64,000 bases of DNA from Paraburkholderia aspalathi (GTDB lineage Bacteria; Pseudomonadota; Gammaproteobacteria; Burkholderiales; Burkholderiaceae), in NCBI RefSeq assembly GCF_900116445.1, contig NZ_FPBH01000032.1, positions 57,082 through 121,081 on the forward strand, read 5' to 3'. Position 1 is the first letter of the stretch. Every line of letters begins with the position of its first letter. The notes beneath the pieces were generated by a model that saw nothing but the letters and a program-made list of their open reading frames with translations, made no database searches and was not told the DNA's origin. Shown in pieces: positions 9,060-19,591 of this stretch. The position numbers were made by a program, and so were the translations under genes.

Positions 9060-9833
9060 TCAGACAATGATCGAGCCGCCATCCACCGCAAAATACTGGC
9101 CCGTGATATGACGCGACGCTTCACTCGCGAGGAACACGACCGGGCCTTTGAGATCCTCATCACCGCCGAGGCGCTGCAACGGCGTGTGCGAAATGACGGT
9201 GTCTTCGAGTTTGTCGAGCAAGCCCGCCGACATCTTCGACGGGAAAAATCCCGGGCAGATTGCGTTGACGTTGATGTTGTACTTGCCCCATTCCGCCGCA
9301 AGCGCCCGCGTGAAATTGATCGCCGCAGCCTTGGAGGTGTTGTACGCAATCGTGTTCATGCCCGGCGGCGAACCCTTCAACCCCGCCACCGACGCGATGT
9401 TGATAATCTTGCCCGCACGCTGCGGAATCATGCTCCGCTTGCCGACTTCACGAGCGACGAAAAACGGCGCATGAACATTCAGGTTCATCACCTTGTGCCA
9501 CGCTTCATCGGGGTAATCTTCGGCCGGTGCGCCCCACGTCGCGCCTGCGTTGTTCACTAGAATGTCGATGCTGCCATGCAGGCCGAGCACTTCATCCACG
9601 AGACCGGGGATACCCTCGAAGCGCTGCAAATCGTTGACGATGGTCTGCACCTCGATACCCCGGCTTTGCAGATGCGTTTTCGCTTCGGCGAGCTCATTGG
9701 CCTTACGCGCGGTGATCGCCACGCGGCAGCCCATCTCTCCCAATGCCTCGGCCATTTGCAGGCCCAGCCCGCGCGAGCCTCCGGTGATCAGTGCAACCTT
9801 GCCGTCCAGTTGAAACAGGTCTTTCACAGACAT
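9060..9833 (-). CDS. FabG-like SDR oxidoreductase
   Basis: A 257-residue classical SDR. The start at 9833 (MSVKDLFQLDGKVALITGG) has a GGAGGAGCG Shine-Dalgarno. An open frame extends 128 codons further upstream, but it crosses the divergent promoter region and looks non-coding. The cofactor motif is GGSRGLG (about residues 18-24), the NNAG motif is at about 95, Ser is in NIASVAG, and the YNTSKAA segment gives the catalytic Tyr and Lys. A likely job is 3-hydroxyacyl-CoA oxidation in the same catabolic group. It is the first gene of the minus-strand set, divergent from the DmdC-like dehydrogenase across 265 bases that should hold both promoters. Confidence 0.9.
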   Translation of the reverse strand: MSVKDLFQLDGKVALITGGSRGLGLQMAEALGEMGCRVAITARKANELAEAKTHLQSRGIEVQTIVNDLQRFEGIPGLVDEVLGLHGSIDILVNNAGATWGAPAEDYPDEAWHKVMNLNVHAPFFVAREVGKRSMIPQRAGKIINIASVAGLKGSPPGMNTIAYNTSKAAAINFTRALAAEWGKYNINVNAICPGFFPSKMSAGLLDKLEDTVISHTPLQRLGGDEDLKGPVVFLASEASRHITGQYFAVDGGSIIV

Positions 9834-10098
9834 TACGACGCTCCTCCAAGTTGTTCTGCTATGCAGACTTCTATTCCAGATTTGCTGACCATCATACGTG
9901 CCGAAATTCAGCCTGTAAATAAAAGCACGCTCATTCACTTTTGATTTAAACTGACACGCATCGTCGATGGGCCGGTCATCGGGACTTACCCGAATACCGC
10001 ACTTTTCAATCGAGCCGCGTCTATGCGATTTCGTGGGTTTCCGCGCTTGTCGCGTAGTTGTTCTGCATAGCGGCTCACCTTTGGACGGGTCTTCTCCC

Positions 10099-11904
<1,806 letters not shown>

Positions 11905-11930
11905 ACGCTGCCGCTCAGTGCGGCTTCAAC

Positions 11931-11959
11931 GCGGCGTTCGATGCGGCTATCGACGCCGC
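11931..11959. terminator. Hairpin between convergent acyl-CoA dehydrogenase and iclR genes
   Basis: The arms gcggcgttcgat (11931-11942) and atcgacgccgc (11949-11959) pair with one bulged base around a 6-base loop. There is no clear T-run, so it is terminator-like rather than a textbook intrinsic terminator. Confidence 0.5.
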
Positions 11960-11979
11960 TTGATACCGCCTGACTCCGC

Positions 11980-12873
11980 TCAATGCGACAACGCGACTTC
12001 CAGCTGCGTCACCACGTCGATCAGACGCGGCCGCACTTCTTCGAGCAGGAACTCTTTGGAGAGTTTGAACGAAGGTCCGCCGACATTGATCGCCATGATC
12101 GGCAGCTCGCCACCCGGCTGGAAAGCACGCGCGATGCCGTTCACCTCTTTCTGCCAGTCCCCGAACGAAGTCGTCACGCCGAGCGTGCGGTAATCTTCGA
12201 GCGCATTCTCGATGCCGCGGCGGGTTTTCGGCCACTGGACGTGATCGAGCTCACGCACCTGCTCCATAAAGCTGAGACGGTCGTGTTCAGGGATCGCCGC
12301 GAGCCACGCGCGGCCAATCGCCGACGTGGCGACCGGAATACGCGAACCGACTTCCAGCGTCAGCGTGAGCGCCACCGAGGCCCGGCAATTTTCCACGTAG
12401 ATCATCGAGAGCCGGTCGCGCGTACCCAACGACACAGTTGCGCCGACGATATCGGCCAATTCCTGCATCACCGGCCGGGCAATCTTGCGGACATCGAGCC
12501 GCGCCAGCATCGCGCTGCCCAGCGCGAGCGAAGCCGTGCCGAGCCGGTACTTGCCGCTCTCTTTCAAATGAATCAGATAGCCGAGCAGCGTCAGCGTGTG
12601 AGTCAGACGCGATACGGTCGATTTCGGCAGCTTGCAGCGCAATGCGAGTTCCTGATTGCTCAGCGATTTGTCGCCTGAGCGAAAACACGCCAGCACCTCG
12701 AGCCCGCGCGCGAGTGCCGTGACAAAATGCCGGTCGTCCTTGTGCGCCTCGTGCGCCGTCCGGCTCGCGAGAACCGAATTCGCGCCGGCGGATGTAGCGG
12801 GTGTCTGCTCACCGTCTCCCGCGCTCGGGTCCTCGACCGGATGATCGACCGGGCTGTGATTGGTTTTGCTCAA
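11980..12873 (-). CDS. IclR-family transcriptional regulator
   Basis: A 297-residue regulator. I place the start at the TTG at 12873 (MSKTNHSPVDHPVEDP), with GGGAG about 11 bases upstream. The frame runs further upstream, but that part overlaps the MFS gene end and looks non-coding. After a low-complexity tail of about 45 residues comes the winged helix-turn-helix (FVTALARGLEVLACFRSG, then LSNQELALRCKLPKSTVSRL), and then the IclR effector domain (ARPVMQELADIVGATVSL, SRIPVATSAIGRAWLA, VNGIARAFQ). Neighbouring catabolic genes are the obvious targets. IclR proteins of this subgroup often regulate aromatic- or acyl-acid degradation, but the effector is unknown. It is followed on the same strand, upstream, by the MFS transporter gene. 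Confidence 0.88.
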   Translation of the reverse strand: MSKTNHSPVDHPVEDPSAGDGEQTPATSAGANSVLASRTAHEAHKDDRHFVTALARGLEVLACFRSGDKSLSNQELALRCKLPKSTVSRLTHTLTLLGYLIHLKESGKYRLGTASLALGSAMLARLDVRKIARPVMQELADIVGATVSLGTRDRLSMIYVENCRASVALTLTLEVGSRIPVATSAIGRAWLAAIPEHDRLSFMEQVRELDHVQWPKTRRGIENALEDYRTLGVTTSFGDWQKEVNGIARAFQPGGELPIMAINVGGPSFKLSKEFLLEEVRPRLIDVVTQLEVALSH

Positions 12874-12976
12874 AATGAAACGCGCTCCCGCGAAACGGCA
12901 CCATCTGAAGGACAAACCATAGTCCGGAACGGGGGTGATCCGGGCTGCGGAATTATAGACAAATGCAAAAAACCGC

Positions 12977-14269
12977 TCAGACTTCTTCTTTCGGCGCAGC
13001 AACCACCGGGCTGAAGAAATAAATGACGGCGCCGATCGCAAGCGGCACGACGGTCACGGAGAACAGCCCCGAATAGATCCCCGCGTTCGATAGATGCGCC
13101 TGTTTTGCGACACCCGCGATCCAGCCGAAACAACTGCTGGTCAGCGCCACGCCGAGAAAAACGAGGCTATTGAGCAGGCCCAGACCGAGACCGAGCCGGC
13201 GCGGTGCAATGATGGCGCGCGCTTGCGACATCACGAGCGGATGGATCGAGCCGACCGAGAACAACACGCAGATCAACGCGACACTGACGCCCCAGTTGCC
13301 GTCCGGGCTGACCGCGAGCACCAGTGCCGCCAGCACGCCGGCAATCAGCCACAGCAACGAGATAAGCTTGGGCGCGCAGAACCGCACGACCACCGGAATA
13401 CAGAAAGATGCGGCGATCCCGATCACGCTGGTGACGGTCATCGCATTGCCGCGCGCGAGGACGTCGAAGCCGTACACGTCGGCGAGATACGGCCCACCCC
13501 ATGACGTACGGAACGTGCTGCCGACCGAAAGCGCGAGGCAGGCCGGCATCAAGGTCCAGAAACCGGTGCGCCGTTTGACCCCGCCTGCCGCGTGTTGCGA
13601 TGCAGCGAGGCTTTGCTCATGCGCGGCCGCATCGCGCCGGCGCACGAAACATACGACGCCAAGCGTCGCGCATAGCATAGCCAGCGCAGCGGTAACCATG
13701 ACCGGCCGCCAGCCGAAGCTGGCCGTCGCTCGGCTCAGCGGAAACGCGGCCAGCAATGCGCCCGCCATGCCGATCGCACTCGCCGTCGTGACAGCACGCA
13801 CATTGCGCGTGCCGTGGCCGGAATGCAGCACGTAGTTGAGCAACCCCATAAAGATCGGCGCGCAACCCAGTCCGATGCCGGCTTGCGCGACGAGCGCCAC
13901 GGTTGCGTTCGTCGTCATCGAAAGAATGCCGGCGCATGCAGCGCCGATGCCCATCAACAACGCGGTCGGGCCGCGCACGCCGTAGCGGTCGAACATGACA
14001 CCGACCGGCAGTTGCGCGATGGCGAACACGAGGAAGAACGAGCCCGCGAACCAGCCGAACATCTGCGGCGAGAAATGATAATCGCCGATCAGCTGGGTGG
14101 AAATCACGGCGATATAACTACGGAAAAACTGACTCAGTACATAGCTGAAGGTCAGTGCCCACAAGCCATAATCGATCGACGATGCAGCGGCTTCCGTGCG
14201 TGTTTCGTGTAGTTGTTCCTGTACGCCATCAGACATCTGCAGTACGCCCTGGATGATCGAAGCCGTCAT
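12977..14269 (-). CDS. MFS transporter
   Basis: A 430-residue major facilitator with twelve predicted hydrophobic segments split by a charged central loop (VRRRDAAAHEQSLAASQH, near residues 208-225). The loop 2-3 motif GVMFDRYGVRGPTALLMG matches the MFS signature. Two starts are possible: 14269, or the ATG at 14236 (MSDGVQEQLHETRTE). Neither has a strong Shine-Dalgarno. It lies upstream of the iclR gene on the same strand, with 103 bases between them. It may move the substrate of the neighbouring catabolic genes, or an unrelated anion. There is no motif that fixes specificity. Confidence 0.88.
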   Translation of the reverse strand: MTASIIQGVLQMSDGVQEQLHETRTEAAASSIDYGLWALTFSYVLSQFFRSYIAVISTQLIGDYHFSPQMFGWFAGSFFLVFAIAQLPVGVMFDRYGVRGPTALLMGIGAACAGILSMTTNATVALVAQAGIGLGCAPIFMGLLNYVLHSGHGTRNVRAVTTASAIGMAGALLAAFPLSRATASFGWRPVMVTAALAMLCATLGVVCFVRRRDAAAHEQSLAASQHAAGGVKRRTGFWTLMPACLALSVGSTFRTSWGGPYLADVYGFDVLARGNAMTVTSVIGIAASFCIPVVVRFCAPKLISLLWLIAGVLAALVLAVSPDGNWGVSVALICVLFSVGSIHPLVMSQARAIIAPRRLGLGLGLLNSLVFLGVALTSSCFGWIAGVAKQAHLSNAGIYSGLFSVTVVPLAIGAVIYFFSPVVAAPKEEV

Positions 14270-14472
14270 GATAGGCGAATCGGGCGACAGGCGGCCAGGT
14301 CAGTTTTTTCAACGCTCGCGCGTTTGCTGGAGTATTGTTTAAGCGCGCCGGGAGCTTCACGACGTCACTCTTCTACAAGACCGGAGGCCCCACGCGGGCG
14401 GAAAAGTGCTTGCAGGCGCATGTTTTTTGCATGCAACGATGCGAAATCAACTTTTCGAGGAATGGAGAAAAC

Positions 14473-14841
14473 GTGAAAACAGTCAATCTATTGAAGGCGC
14501 TCGGCATCGCATTGTGTGTGGCGACTGCGTCCAGCGCCTATGCCCAATCGAGCGACGCGATGGCGTCTGGCACCATGGCGGCGCCGGCTCCGAATTCGAA
14601 AGCGATGAAGAGCACGGACCGCAAGTTGGGTCTGGCCGTGCGCAAGGCTTTGGGCAAGGCACAGGGTTTTGACGTGTCGAACGTGTTTGTCCGGGCGCGC
14701 GGCGGCGCGGTGACGTTGACTGGCACGGTGCCCGATGGCGCGCAAATCCCACAAGCTGAGGAAATAGCCAAGGGTGTTTCAGGCGTGACCTCGGTGAACA
14801 ACAAGCTGACGCTCGGCACGCAGGGCGGCGGCGGGGGTTGA
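14473..14841 (+). CDS. Secreted BON-domain protein
   Basis: A 122-residue periplasmic protein. The GTG at 14473 is preceded by GGAATGGAGAAAAC. Residues 1-24 are a Sec signal ending SSAYAQ. A spacer of about 30 residues rich in Ala, Ser and Met follows, then one BON domain (TDRKLGLAVRKALGKAQGFDVSNVFV, then ARGGAVTLTGTVPDGAQ and the AEEIAKGVSGVTSVNNKLT end). BON domains bind phospholipid or peptidoglycan-proximal surfaces and occur in osmotically or envelope-stress-induced proteins such as OsmY. The protein ends in a run of Gly (GGGGG). It stands alone between unrelated genes. Confidence 0.85.
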   Translation: MKTVNLLKALGIALCVATASSAYAQSSDAMASGTMAAPAPNSKAMKSTDRKLGLAVRKALGKAQGFDVSNVFVRARGGAVTLTGTVPDGAQIPQAEEIAKGVSGVTSVNNKLTLGTQGGGGG

Positions 14842-14890
14842 TCGCGTCTGACGATTGACGATTAACGAAAGCCGGGTAGTGACGATGGGT

Positions 14891-14918
14891 AGCGCCGCAA
14901 GAGCCAATTTGCGGCGCT
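14891..14918. terminator. Hairpin between convergent BON and DUF1501 genes
   Basis: A perfect 10-bp inverted repeat, agcgccgcaa (14891-14900) and ttgcggcgct (14909-14918), with an 8-base loop. The U-tract is poor. Its position between convergent genes supports a terminator role. Confidence 0.6.
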
Positions 14919-14943
14919 GTCTGTCGTTCTGGCGGTTTTCGGC

Positions 14944-16092
14944 TTATGCACGCACGAGCCCTGTCATTGGGTGCATGCCTGCGGTCTGGCCAAACAATCT
15001 AGCGGCGGTACGCTGCGGATCGAGTCCGAGGCTTTCGCTTGCGGCGCCGGCGAGCAACGCATCCAGCGACATCGTCGGCTTGAGGTCGCGCGCTTCGTAA
15101 AGGTCGCCCGGTTTCAGGCCAGGCCAGTCGGCGAGCACACGTCCGCCCGCCACCGCGCCACCCAGCATCATCGCCACCGAGCCGGTGCCATGATCGGTGC
15201 CGCCCGTGCCATTGGCGGCGACGGTTCTGCCGAACTCGGTTGCCACTACCACGGTAGTCTTGCTCCACAACGGCCCCATGCCGTCACGCAACGCGGCCAG
15301 CATCGTGTCAAGCGCTTTCAGCTGATTGGCGAGGCGTGCGTTTTGCGCCGTGTGGGTGTCCCAGCCACCGGTTTCGATCATCGCAATTCGCGGACCATCG
15401 TCGCGTGACAGAAAACCGGCGGCGAGCTTGCCGAGGCTCGCCGGGTCCTGACGCGCTCCGGCGTCGCCCGCGAGTCCGCGCGCGGTCATGGCCGACTCCC
15501 ATAGCGGGCGCAATTGCGCATCCTGGTCGTACAACTGCGAGACCCGCATGAGCAGATCGTCGGGCGCCTGCGGCAACCCCGAGGGCGCGTACGAGGTCAC
15601 CGCCGCGCCGCCGCGCAGCGCCATCGGCACGGTCGGCGCGAAGGCGATCGCGTTCTCGCGCGTGGCGGGCATCGATGCGACCAGCCGGTTAAGCCAGCCG
15701 TCCTTCATCTGATACGGCGAGGTGCCACCGGTCTCCAGCACGTTCTGCCCGTCGAAGTGCGAGCGGTCGCGATACGGTGAGGCTACTGCGTGCACGAACA
15801 GCGCCTGGTGATCCGCATACATCGCGGCGGTCTGCACCATTGAAGGATGCAGCGCGAACGTGCCGTCGAGGCGGGTCGCTTTGGACGCATCGATCGCAAG
15901 CGCACCGCGCAATGTCGCGTAGGCGGGTTCGGCGTACGGCACGACGATGTTCAGGCCATCGGCTGCACCGCGCTGGATCACGAACACGAAGCGACGATCC
16001 GTTGCGACGCTGGCAAACGCGATCCGTGACGACACGAGAATCGCGCCCGCGCCGGCAGCGGCAATGCTGAGAAATTTGCGGCGTGAAAACAT
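14944..16092 (-). CDS. DUF1501 protein with Tat signal
   Basis: A 382-residue exported protein of the DUF1501 family (sulfatase/alkaline-phosphatase-like fold). The start at 16092 (MFSRRKFLS) gives a GGAG at good spacing. It begins with a twin-arginine signal (SRRKFLSIAAAGAGAILV), so the folded protein should leave by the Tat path. Recognisable segments are VFVIQRGAADGLNIVVPY, YRDRSHFDGQNVLETGG, METGGWDTH-like (IETGGWDTHTAQN) and VVVATEFGRTVAANGTGGTDHGTG. DUF1501 genes are almost always paired with DUF1800 genes, as here (start within 10 bases of the DUF1800 stop). The biochemical role of the pair is not established to my knowledge. Confidence 0.88.
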   Translation of the reverse strand: MFSRRKFLSIAAAGAGAILVSSRIAFASVATDRRFVFVIQRGAADGLNIVVPYAEPAYATLRGALAIDASKATRLDGTFALHPSMVQTAAMYADHQALFVHAVASPYRDRSHFDGQNVLETGGTSPYQMKDGWLNRLVASMPATRENAIAFAPTVPMALRGGAAVTSYAPSGLPQAPDDLLMRVSQLYDQDAQLRPLWESAMTARGLAGDAGARQDPASLGKLAAGFLSRDDGPRIAMIETGGWDTHTAQNARLANQLKALDTMLAALRDGMGPLWSKTTVVVATEFGRTVAANGTGGTDHGTGSVAMMLGGAVAGGRVLADWPGLKPGDLYEARDLKPTMSLDALLAGAASESLGLDPQRTAARLFGQTAGMHPMTGLVRA

Positions 16093-16097
16093 GGCGT

Positions 16098-17642
16098 TCA
16101 TCTCCGTTGAAAATCCGGCGAGACCAGCAGCAGCGCGATCGCGGTCGATGCGCTTTCGGCACGCGATACGGCGGTGGCAGTCGGCGCACTGAGCGAGCCG
16201 GCCAGCAAGGTCTGGCCGAGCGAGCGCGCATCGAGCCGGTCGCCGACCCGCGACGCGAAACGCTGCGCCACTTCGACACGGCGCACGAGCGCATCGGGCG
16301 CCGCCCAGCTCGCGGCAATGTCGTCGTAGCCGGCGGGCGAACCTGGGCGCCATACAGGCTGACCGAGTTGCGTCAGGATGGGGGCGGTCTGCATGGTGCC
16401 GATGTCCTGCCAGCCGAGTCCGCGCATCGAAGAAATGGTCCATTCCCACGGCGTTTTGAACTTCACCGCAGCCGGGGACCATGCCTGCGGCATGTCGAGC
16501 AGCGTCCGGTACACGGTCGGCAGATCGCCGCCGCTGCGCGCGAATGCACTCGCCAATCGCTCGCTCACCGCCGGTGGCGGATTGTCCGCGACGAAGTGAC
16601 GGGCAAGCTTGCCGCCAATGTGCTGCGCCGTCGCGGGCGAGCTTGCGAGGTCGTGCAGTATCGCCAGCGCCTGCTCTTCTCCCGGCTGGTCGTAGCGGCG
16701 GCCCATGATGGTGCGCGAACCCGGCTCGTGCAGCGCGACGCGAAACACGAAAGTGCCTGGCGCGGCGTTCGTCTGCAGCCCCTGCCCGCGCGGGTTGCCG
16801 GGATTGCCGGGGTTGCCGGCGAGGCTCCAGCCGGTCAGCGCACGGGCGAATTCCGTGACGTCGCCCTGGCTATAGCCGCTGCGCACGCCGAGCGTGTGCA
16901 GCTCCATGATTTCGCGCGCCAGGTTCTCATTCAGACCGCGTTTGACGTTCGGATTGCGCTCCGCTGCGCGCATGGCTGCCATGCTGTCCGGTCCAACCGA
17001 ACGCGTCTGATCGAGAAACAACTGCATGGCCGGATGACGTTCGACGGCGACCAGCATGTCTTCGAAACGGCCAAGCACGTGCGGGCGGATCGCTTCCGCT
17101 TCGAATGAACCGGCCAGCGCCGCGACGGCGGGCTTTTCCGTCGACACCGCGAAGTGGTTCGCCCAGAAATGAACCAGCCGCTCGACGAAAGGCGTCTGCG
17201 TAGTCAGCGCGCTTGCGACCCGCGCGTTCACCGCGGAACGGTACATGTCGAGAATTTCGCCTCGCAGCGCTTTTCGTTCGGCTTGCTTAGCAGTTTGTGC
17301 AGCGGGTTCTGATGCGCCCTGCCCGATGGTTTGCGGGTTGGCCGGCCCATTGGTTTGCATGCTGACCTGCGCGTTCGTCTGACTGGCGGCCACGCCTTCG
17401 CTGACGTTCTGCTGGGTCTGCCGATTCAGTTGATTCAGCTGCATGCGCTGTTGTACGAGCTCGCCCGACAGCGCCACCGAATCAGGCTGGCTCGCCCACG
17501 CGGCAGGCCGCGGCTGATACTGCTCGAACTGCGCGAGCAGCCATCCCTTCGGGTCGGCGGGCGGCGTATCGTCGGCCCGCGCGCCGAGGCCGAAGCGATT
17601 CAGCGCAATCGCCGCGGCATTCAGGTTCGGTGATGTGGCCAT
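16098..17642 (-). CDS. DUF1800 family protein
   Basis: A 514-residue protein of the DUF1800 family, partner of the DUF1501 gene that starts directly after it. The N terminus (AAIALNRFGLGARADDTPPADPKGWLLAQF) is the family hallmark. Others are VERLVHFWANHFAVS, ENLAREIMELHTLGVRSGYSQGDVTEFARALTGW, and the late RHFVADNPPP segment. A Gln/Asn/Thr-rich insert at about residues 68-110 (QLNQLNRQTQQNVSEG..) is low-complexity. I see no clear signal peptide, unlike its partner. Function is unknown. A role at the cell surface or in an exported complex is usually presumed from the Tat-exported partner. Confidence 0.87.
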   Translation of the reverse strand: MATSPNLNAAAIALNRFGLGARADDTPPADPKGWLLAQFEQYQPRPAAWASQPDSVALSGELVQQRMQLNQLNRQTQQNVSEGVAASQTNAQVSMQTNGPANPQTIGQGASEPAAQTAKQAERKALRGEILDMYRSAVNARVASALTTQTPFVERLVHFWANHFAVSTEKPAVAALAGSFEAEAIRPHVLGRFEDMLVAVERHPAMQLFLDQTRSVGPDSMAAMRAAERNPNVKRGLNENLAREIMELHTLGVRSGYSQGDVTEFARALTGWSLAGNPGNPGNPRGQGLQTNAAPGTFVFRVALHEPGSRTIMGRRYDQPGEEQALAILHDLASSPATAQHIGGKLARHFVADNPPPAVSERLASAFARSGGDLPTVYRTLLDMPQAWSPAAVKFKTPWEWTISSMRGLGWQDIGTMQTAPILTQLGQPVWRPGSPAGYDDIAASWAAPDALVRRVEVAQRFASRVGDRLDARSLGQTLLAGSLSAPTATAVSRAESASTAIALLLVSPDFQRR

Positions 17643-17716
17643 ACCATCCTCTTCGGCGTTGGATATTTCTTTAAACGACCGTCACGCTCTGATCCGTCGC
17701 GGCCGTTCAGAATTTT

Positions 17717-18250
17717 TTATTCTCCCGACGCTTCACTCGAAGGTTCACTTGCGGCCGGCTTCGGTGGCTTGTTCGCATTGGCGGCCGGCTGCGGTTCACG
17801 CCATTGTCCGCGCAGCTTCAGGCTGTCGGCGAATGCCACGCGCTCCTCAGGCGACAGCGTCGCCGCAAAGTCCGCCACACTGCCTTCCACTTGCGCGCGC
17901 AAGCTGCTGTCGGCCTCACGCGTGCGGGCCAGCGCTGCGTCCAGTGCCGCGCGATCGAACTGCGGCGCGGCGAGCAGGCGCAATACTTCATGACGCCCTT
18001 CGCGGCCATCGCGGGCATATTGCCGGCCCTCGCGGCGCGCATTCTTCAGGCCGTCGATGAAAGCCTTCTGACGCTCGGCCGGCAGCGTTTCGGCGGCAAA
18101 GCGCAGCGCCGTGCGCTGCTGCGCCAGCACCGTGGTGGTCGCGCCATGCGCCGCAAACCATTGATAAGCACCTCCGACAATCGCGCCCAGCAGAAATACG
18201 TTGAGCACCAGCGAAGCCACCAGCACGATTTTCCATGACCGGCCGTTCAT
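17717..18250 (-). CDS. Periplasmic (heavy-metal-sensor-like) protein with N-terminal membrane anchor
   Basis: A 177-residue protein with one N-terminal hydrophobic segment (VLVASLVLNVFLLGAIVGGAY, about residues 9-28) and a helical, charged periplasmic part. The region RQKAFIDGLKNARREGRQYARDGREGRHEVLRLL and the DRAALDAALARTREADSSLRAQVEGSVADFAATLSPEERVAFAD helices match the pattern of the CnrX/ZraP/Spy-like periplasmic sensor group. The start overlaps the upstream anti-sigma candidate by 4 bases (ATGA). The Pro/Ala/Lys-rich C terminus is probably disordered. In CnrYXH the analogous protein senses metal and releases the anti-sigma factor. That role is my inference from gene order and fold. Confidence 0.72.
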   Translation of the reverse strand: MNGRSWKIVLVASLVLNVFLLGAIVGGAYQWFAAHGATTTVLAQQRTALRFAAETLPAERQKAFIDGLKNARREGRQYARDGREGRHEVLRLLAAPQFDRAALDAALARTREADSSLRAQVEGSVADFAATLSPEERVAFADSLKLRGQWREPQPAANANKPPKPAASEPSSEASGE

Positions 18251-18666
18251 TCGCCGCTCCAATCGGCGGACGAACCACCGAAGCTCGAAGTTAGATAAGA
18301 AGACTCGTGTACTTGCGGAACCGTCCCCGTCAAAACGAAGAACGAGACCGCAAAGGCGCCGGCCACGCCGCCCAGCACGCCGACGCCTGCCACCGCCGCA
18401 CCCGACCACCACAATTTCCGGCGTGGTGCGCTCGGCCGCCGTCCCGGCGCGCTGCCGATGATGCGCCGCTGCAAGGCCGCGCGAGGCGGATCGACCTTGT
18501 CGGCGGCCAGCAAGGCATCGATGCCGGCCGCGTCGGCCAGCAACACGTCGGCCTCGGCACGATGCGTTGCGGCCCATGCCTCTGCCGCTGCGCGTTCCTG
18601 TTGCGGCCAGCGGCGCGGATCGGCGCCGTAGGCTTCGACGATCTGATGGAATCTTTCGGGCGTCAT
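18247..18666 (-). CDS. Single-pass membrane protein, probable anti-sigma factor
   Basis: A 139-residue protein between an ECF sigma gene and a periplasmic sensor gene, overlapping both by 4 bases. The N-terminal half is cytoplasmic and helical (TPERFHQIVEAYGADPRRWPQQERAAAEAW..), one hydrophobic segment lies at about residues 88-113 (WWSGAAVAGVGVLGGVAGAFAVSFFVL), and a short Ser-rich tail would be periplasmic. There is no HxxxCxxC zinc-binding anti-sigma motif, so it is not a ZAS-type factor. The position and topology make anti-sigma function likely, but I do not recognise a named family. Confidence 0.7.
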   Translation of the reverse strand: MTPERFHQIVEAYGADPRRWPQQERAAAEAWAATHRAEADVLLADAAGIDALLAADKVDPPRAALQRRIIGSAPGRRPSAPRRKLWWSGAAVAGVGVLGGVAGAFAVSFFVLTGTVPQVHESSYLTSSFGGSSADWSGE

Positions 18667-19223
18667 GACTTGTCCTTGCTAAGGCCGCTGCCGGCCAGTT
18701 GGGCGCGCAGATTGCGGCGCGCACGTGCCAGCAGACTTTCCAGCGCATCGACCGTGATGCCCATCAGGGCGGCAGCGTCGATGTTCGACATCTCCTGGTA
18801 GTAATTCAGCACCAGCGCCTCGCGCTGTCGTGCCGGCAATGCGGCGAGCGCCTCGCGAACGCGCTCGTCCTGGGCGCGCGCTTCGAGCGCGGCGTCGGGC
18901 AGCGCAGCGGGGTCGATCTCGTCAGGCATGTCGTCTTGCGGGACTTCGCGGCGGCCGCGCAGACGGTCGTAGCAAAGATTGAGCGCGACACGATGGACCC
19001 AGGTATCGACCTTCGCCTCGCCTTCGCGCCAGCGCGAAGCCTGTTTCCAGATTCGCACGAAGACCTCCTGCGCCACGTCTTCCGCTTCCATGCGGTCTCC
19101 CAGCATGCGCGTGGCGAGCGCGAGCAGACGCGGCAGCTTGCGCGCGACGAGCGAGCGGACGGCGGCCGGGTCTTGCCGGGCCACCCCCTCGAGCAATTCC
19201 GCATCGGGATCGCGTTCGCTCAA
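18663..19223 (-). CDS. ECF-type RNA polymerase sigma factor
   Basis: A 186-residue extracytoplasmic-function sigma factor. No ATG is available. I chose the TTG at 19223 (MSERDPDAELLEGVARQD) because TTTGGAG lies 9 bases before it. Region 2 (about residues 10-75) contains MEAEDVAQEVFVRIWKQASRW and VDTWVHRVALNLCYDRLR, which bind the -10 element. Region 4 (about 118-172) has LPARQREALVLNYYQEMSNIDAAALMGITVDALESLLARARRNL for the -35 element. Overlap with the anti-sigma candidate is 4 bases. Likely targets are itself and nearby envelope genes. The WXXGXW-repeat gene just upstream on the same strand may belong to the unit. Confidence 0.92.
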   Translation of the reverse strand: MSERDPDAELLEGVARQDPAAVRSLVARKLPRLLALATRMLGDRMEAEDVAQEVFVRIWKQASRWREGEAKVDTWVHRVALNLCYDRLRGRREVPQDDMPDEIDPAALPDAALEARAQDERVREALAALPARQREALVLNYYQEMSNIDAAALMGITVDALESLLARARRNLRAQLAGSGLSKDKS

Positions 19224-19270
19224 GGCATGCGGCTCCAAAGCGAGCCAAAGAGCACCATGGCGCTCAACGT

Positions 19271-19591
19271 TCAGGCCCAATGCCCTTCGACCCAACGCCA
19301 GTTTGGTCCGCGCTGCACCCAATGCCCCGGCACCCAGCGATAGCCGACACGCACCGGCTGCCAGTGGCCGGGCACCCACACATAACGGCCGTGCTCCCAA
19401 CGCCAGCGGCCCTGATCCCAGACGTAACCCGAACGCGGCGCTGGCATCACTTCGACGCGCGGCGGTGGCGGCGCCATCGGCGCGACGATCACCGCCTGCG
19501 CAAAGGCAGGCGCCGCCGTCAAAGCGGCAGCGCACGTAATCGCCGCAGCGAGCACGGAAGTCAGAGGGCGGACCGGTTTGGTCGATGTCAT
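19271..19591 (-). CDS. Secreted WXXGXW-repeat protein
   Basis: A 106-residue exported protein. The start at 19591 (MTSTKPVRPLTSVL) has GGGAGAAATCC upstream. Residues 1-33 form a Sec signal ending AFAQA. The mature part is a Pro-rich spacer followed by three to four WxxGxW units (YVWDQGRWRWEHGRYVWVPG, then GHWQPVRVGYRWVPGHWV and WRWVEGHWA). Such YXWXPGHW proteins are common small envelope proteins of Burkholderiales with no established biochemical role. It lies 47 bases upstream of the ECF sigma start on the same strand and could be co-transcribed with the stress module. Confidence 0.82.
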   Translation of the reverse strand: MTSTKPVRPLTSVLAAAITCAAALTAAPAFAQAVIVAPMAPPPPRVEVMPAPRSGYVWDQGRWRWEHGRYVWVPGHWQPVRVGYRWVPGHWVQRGPNWRWVEGHWA

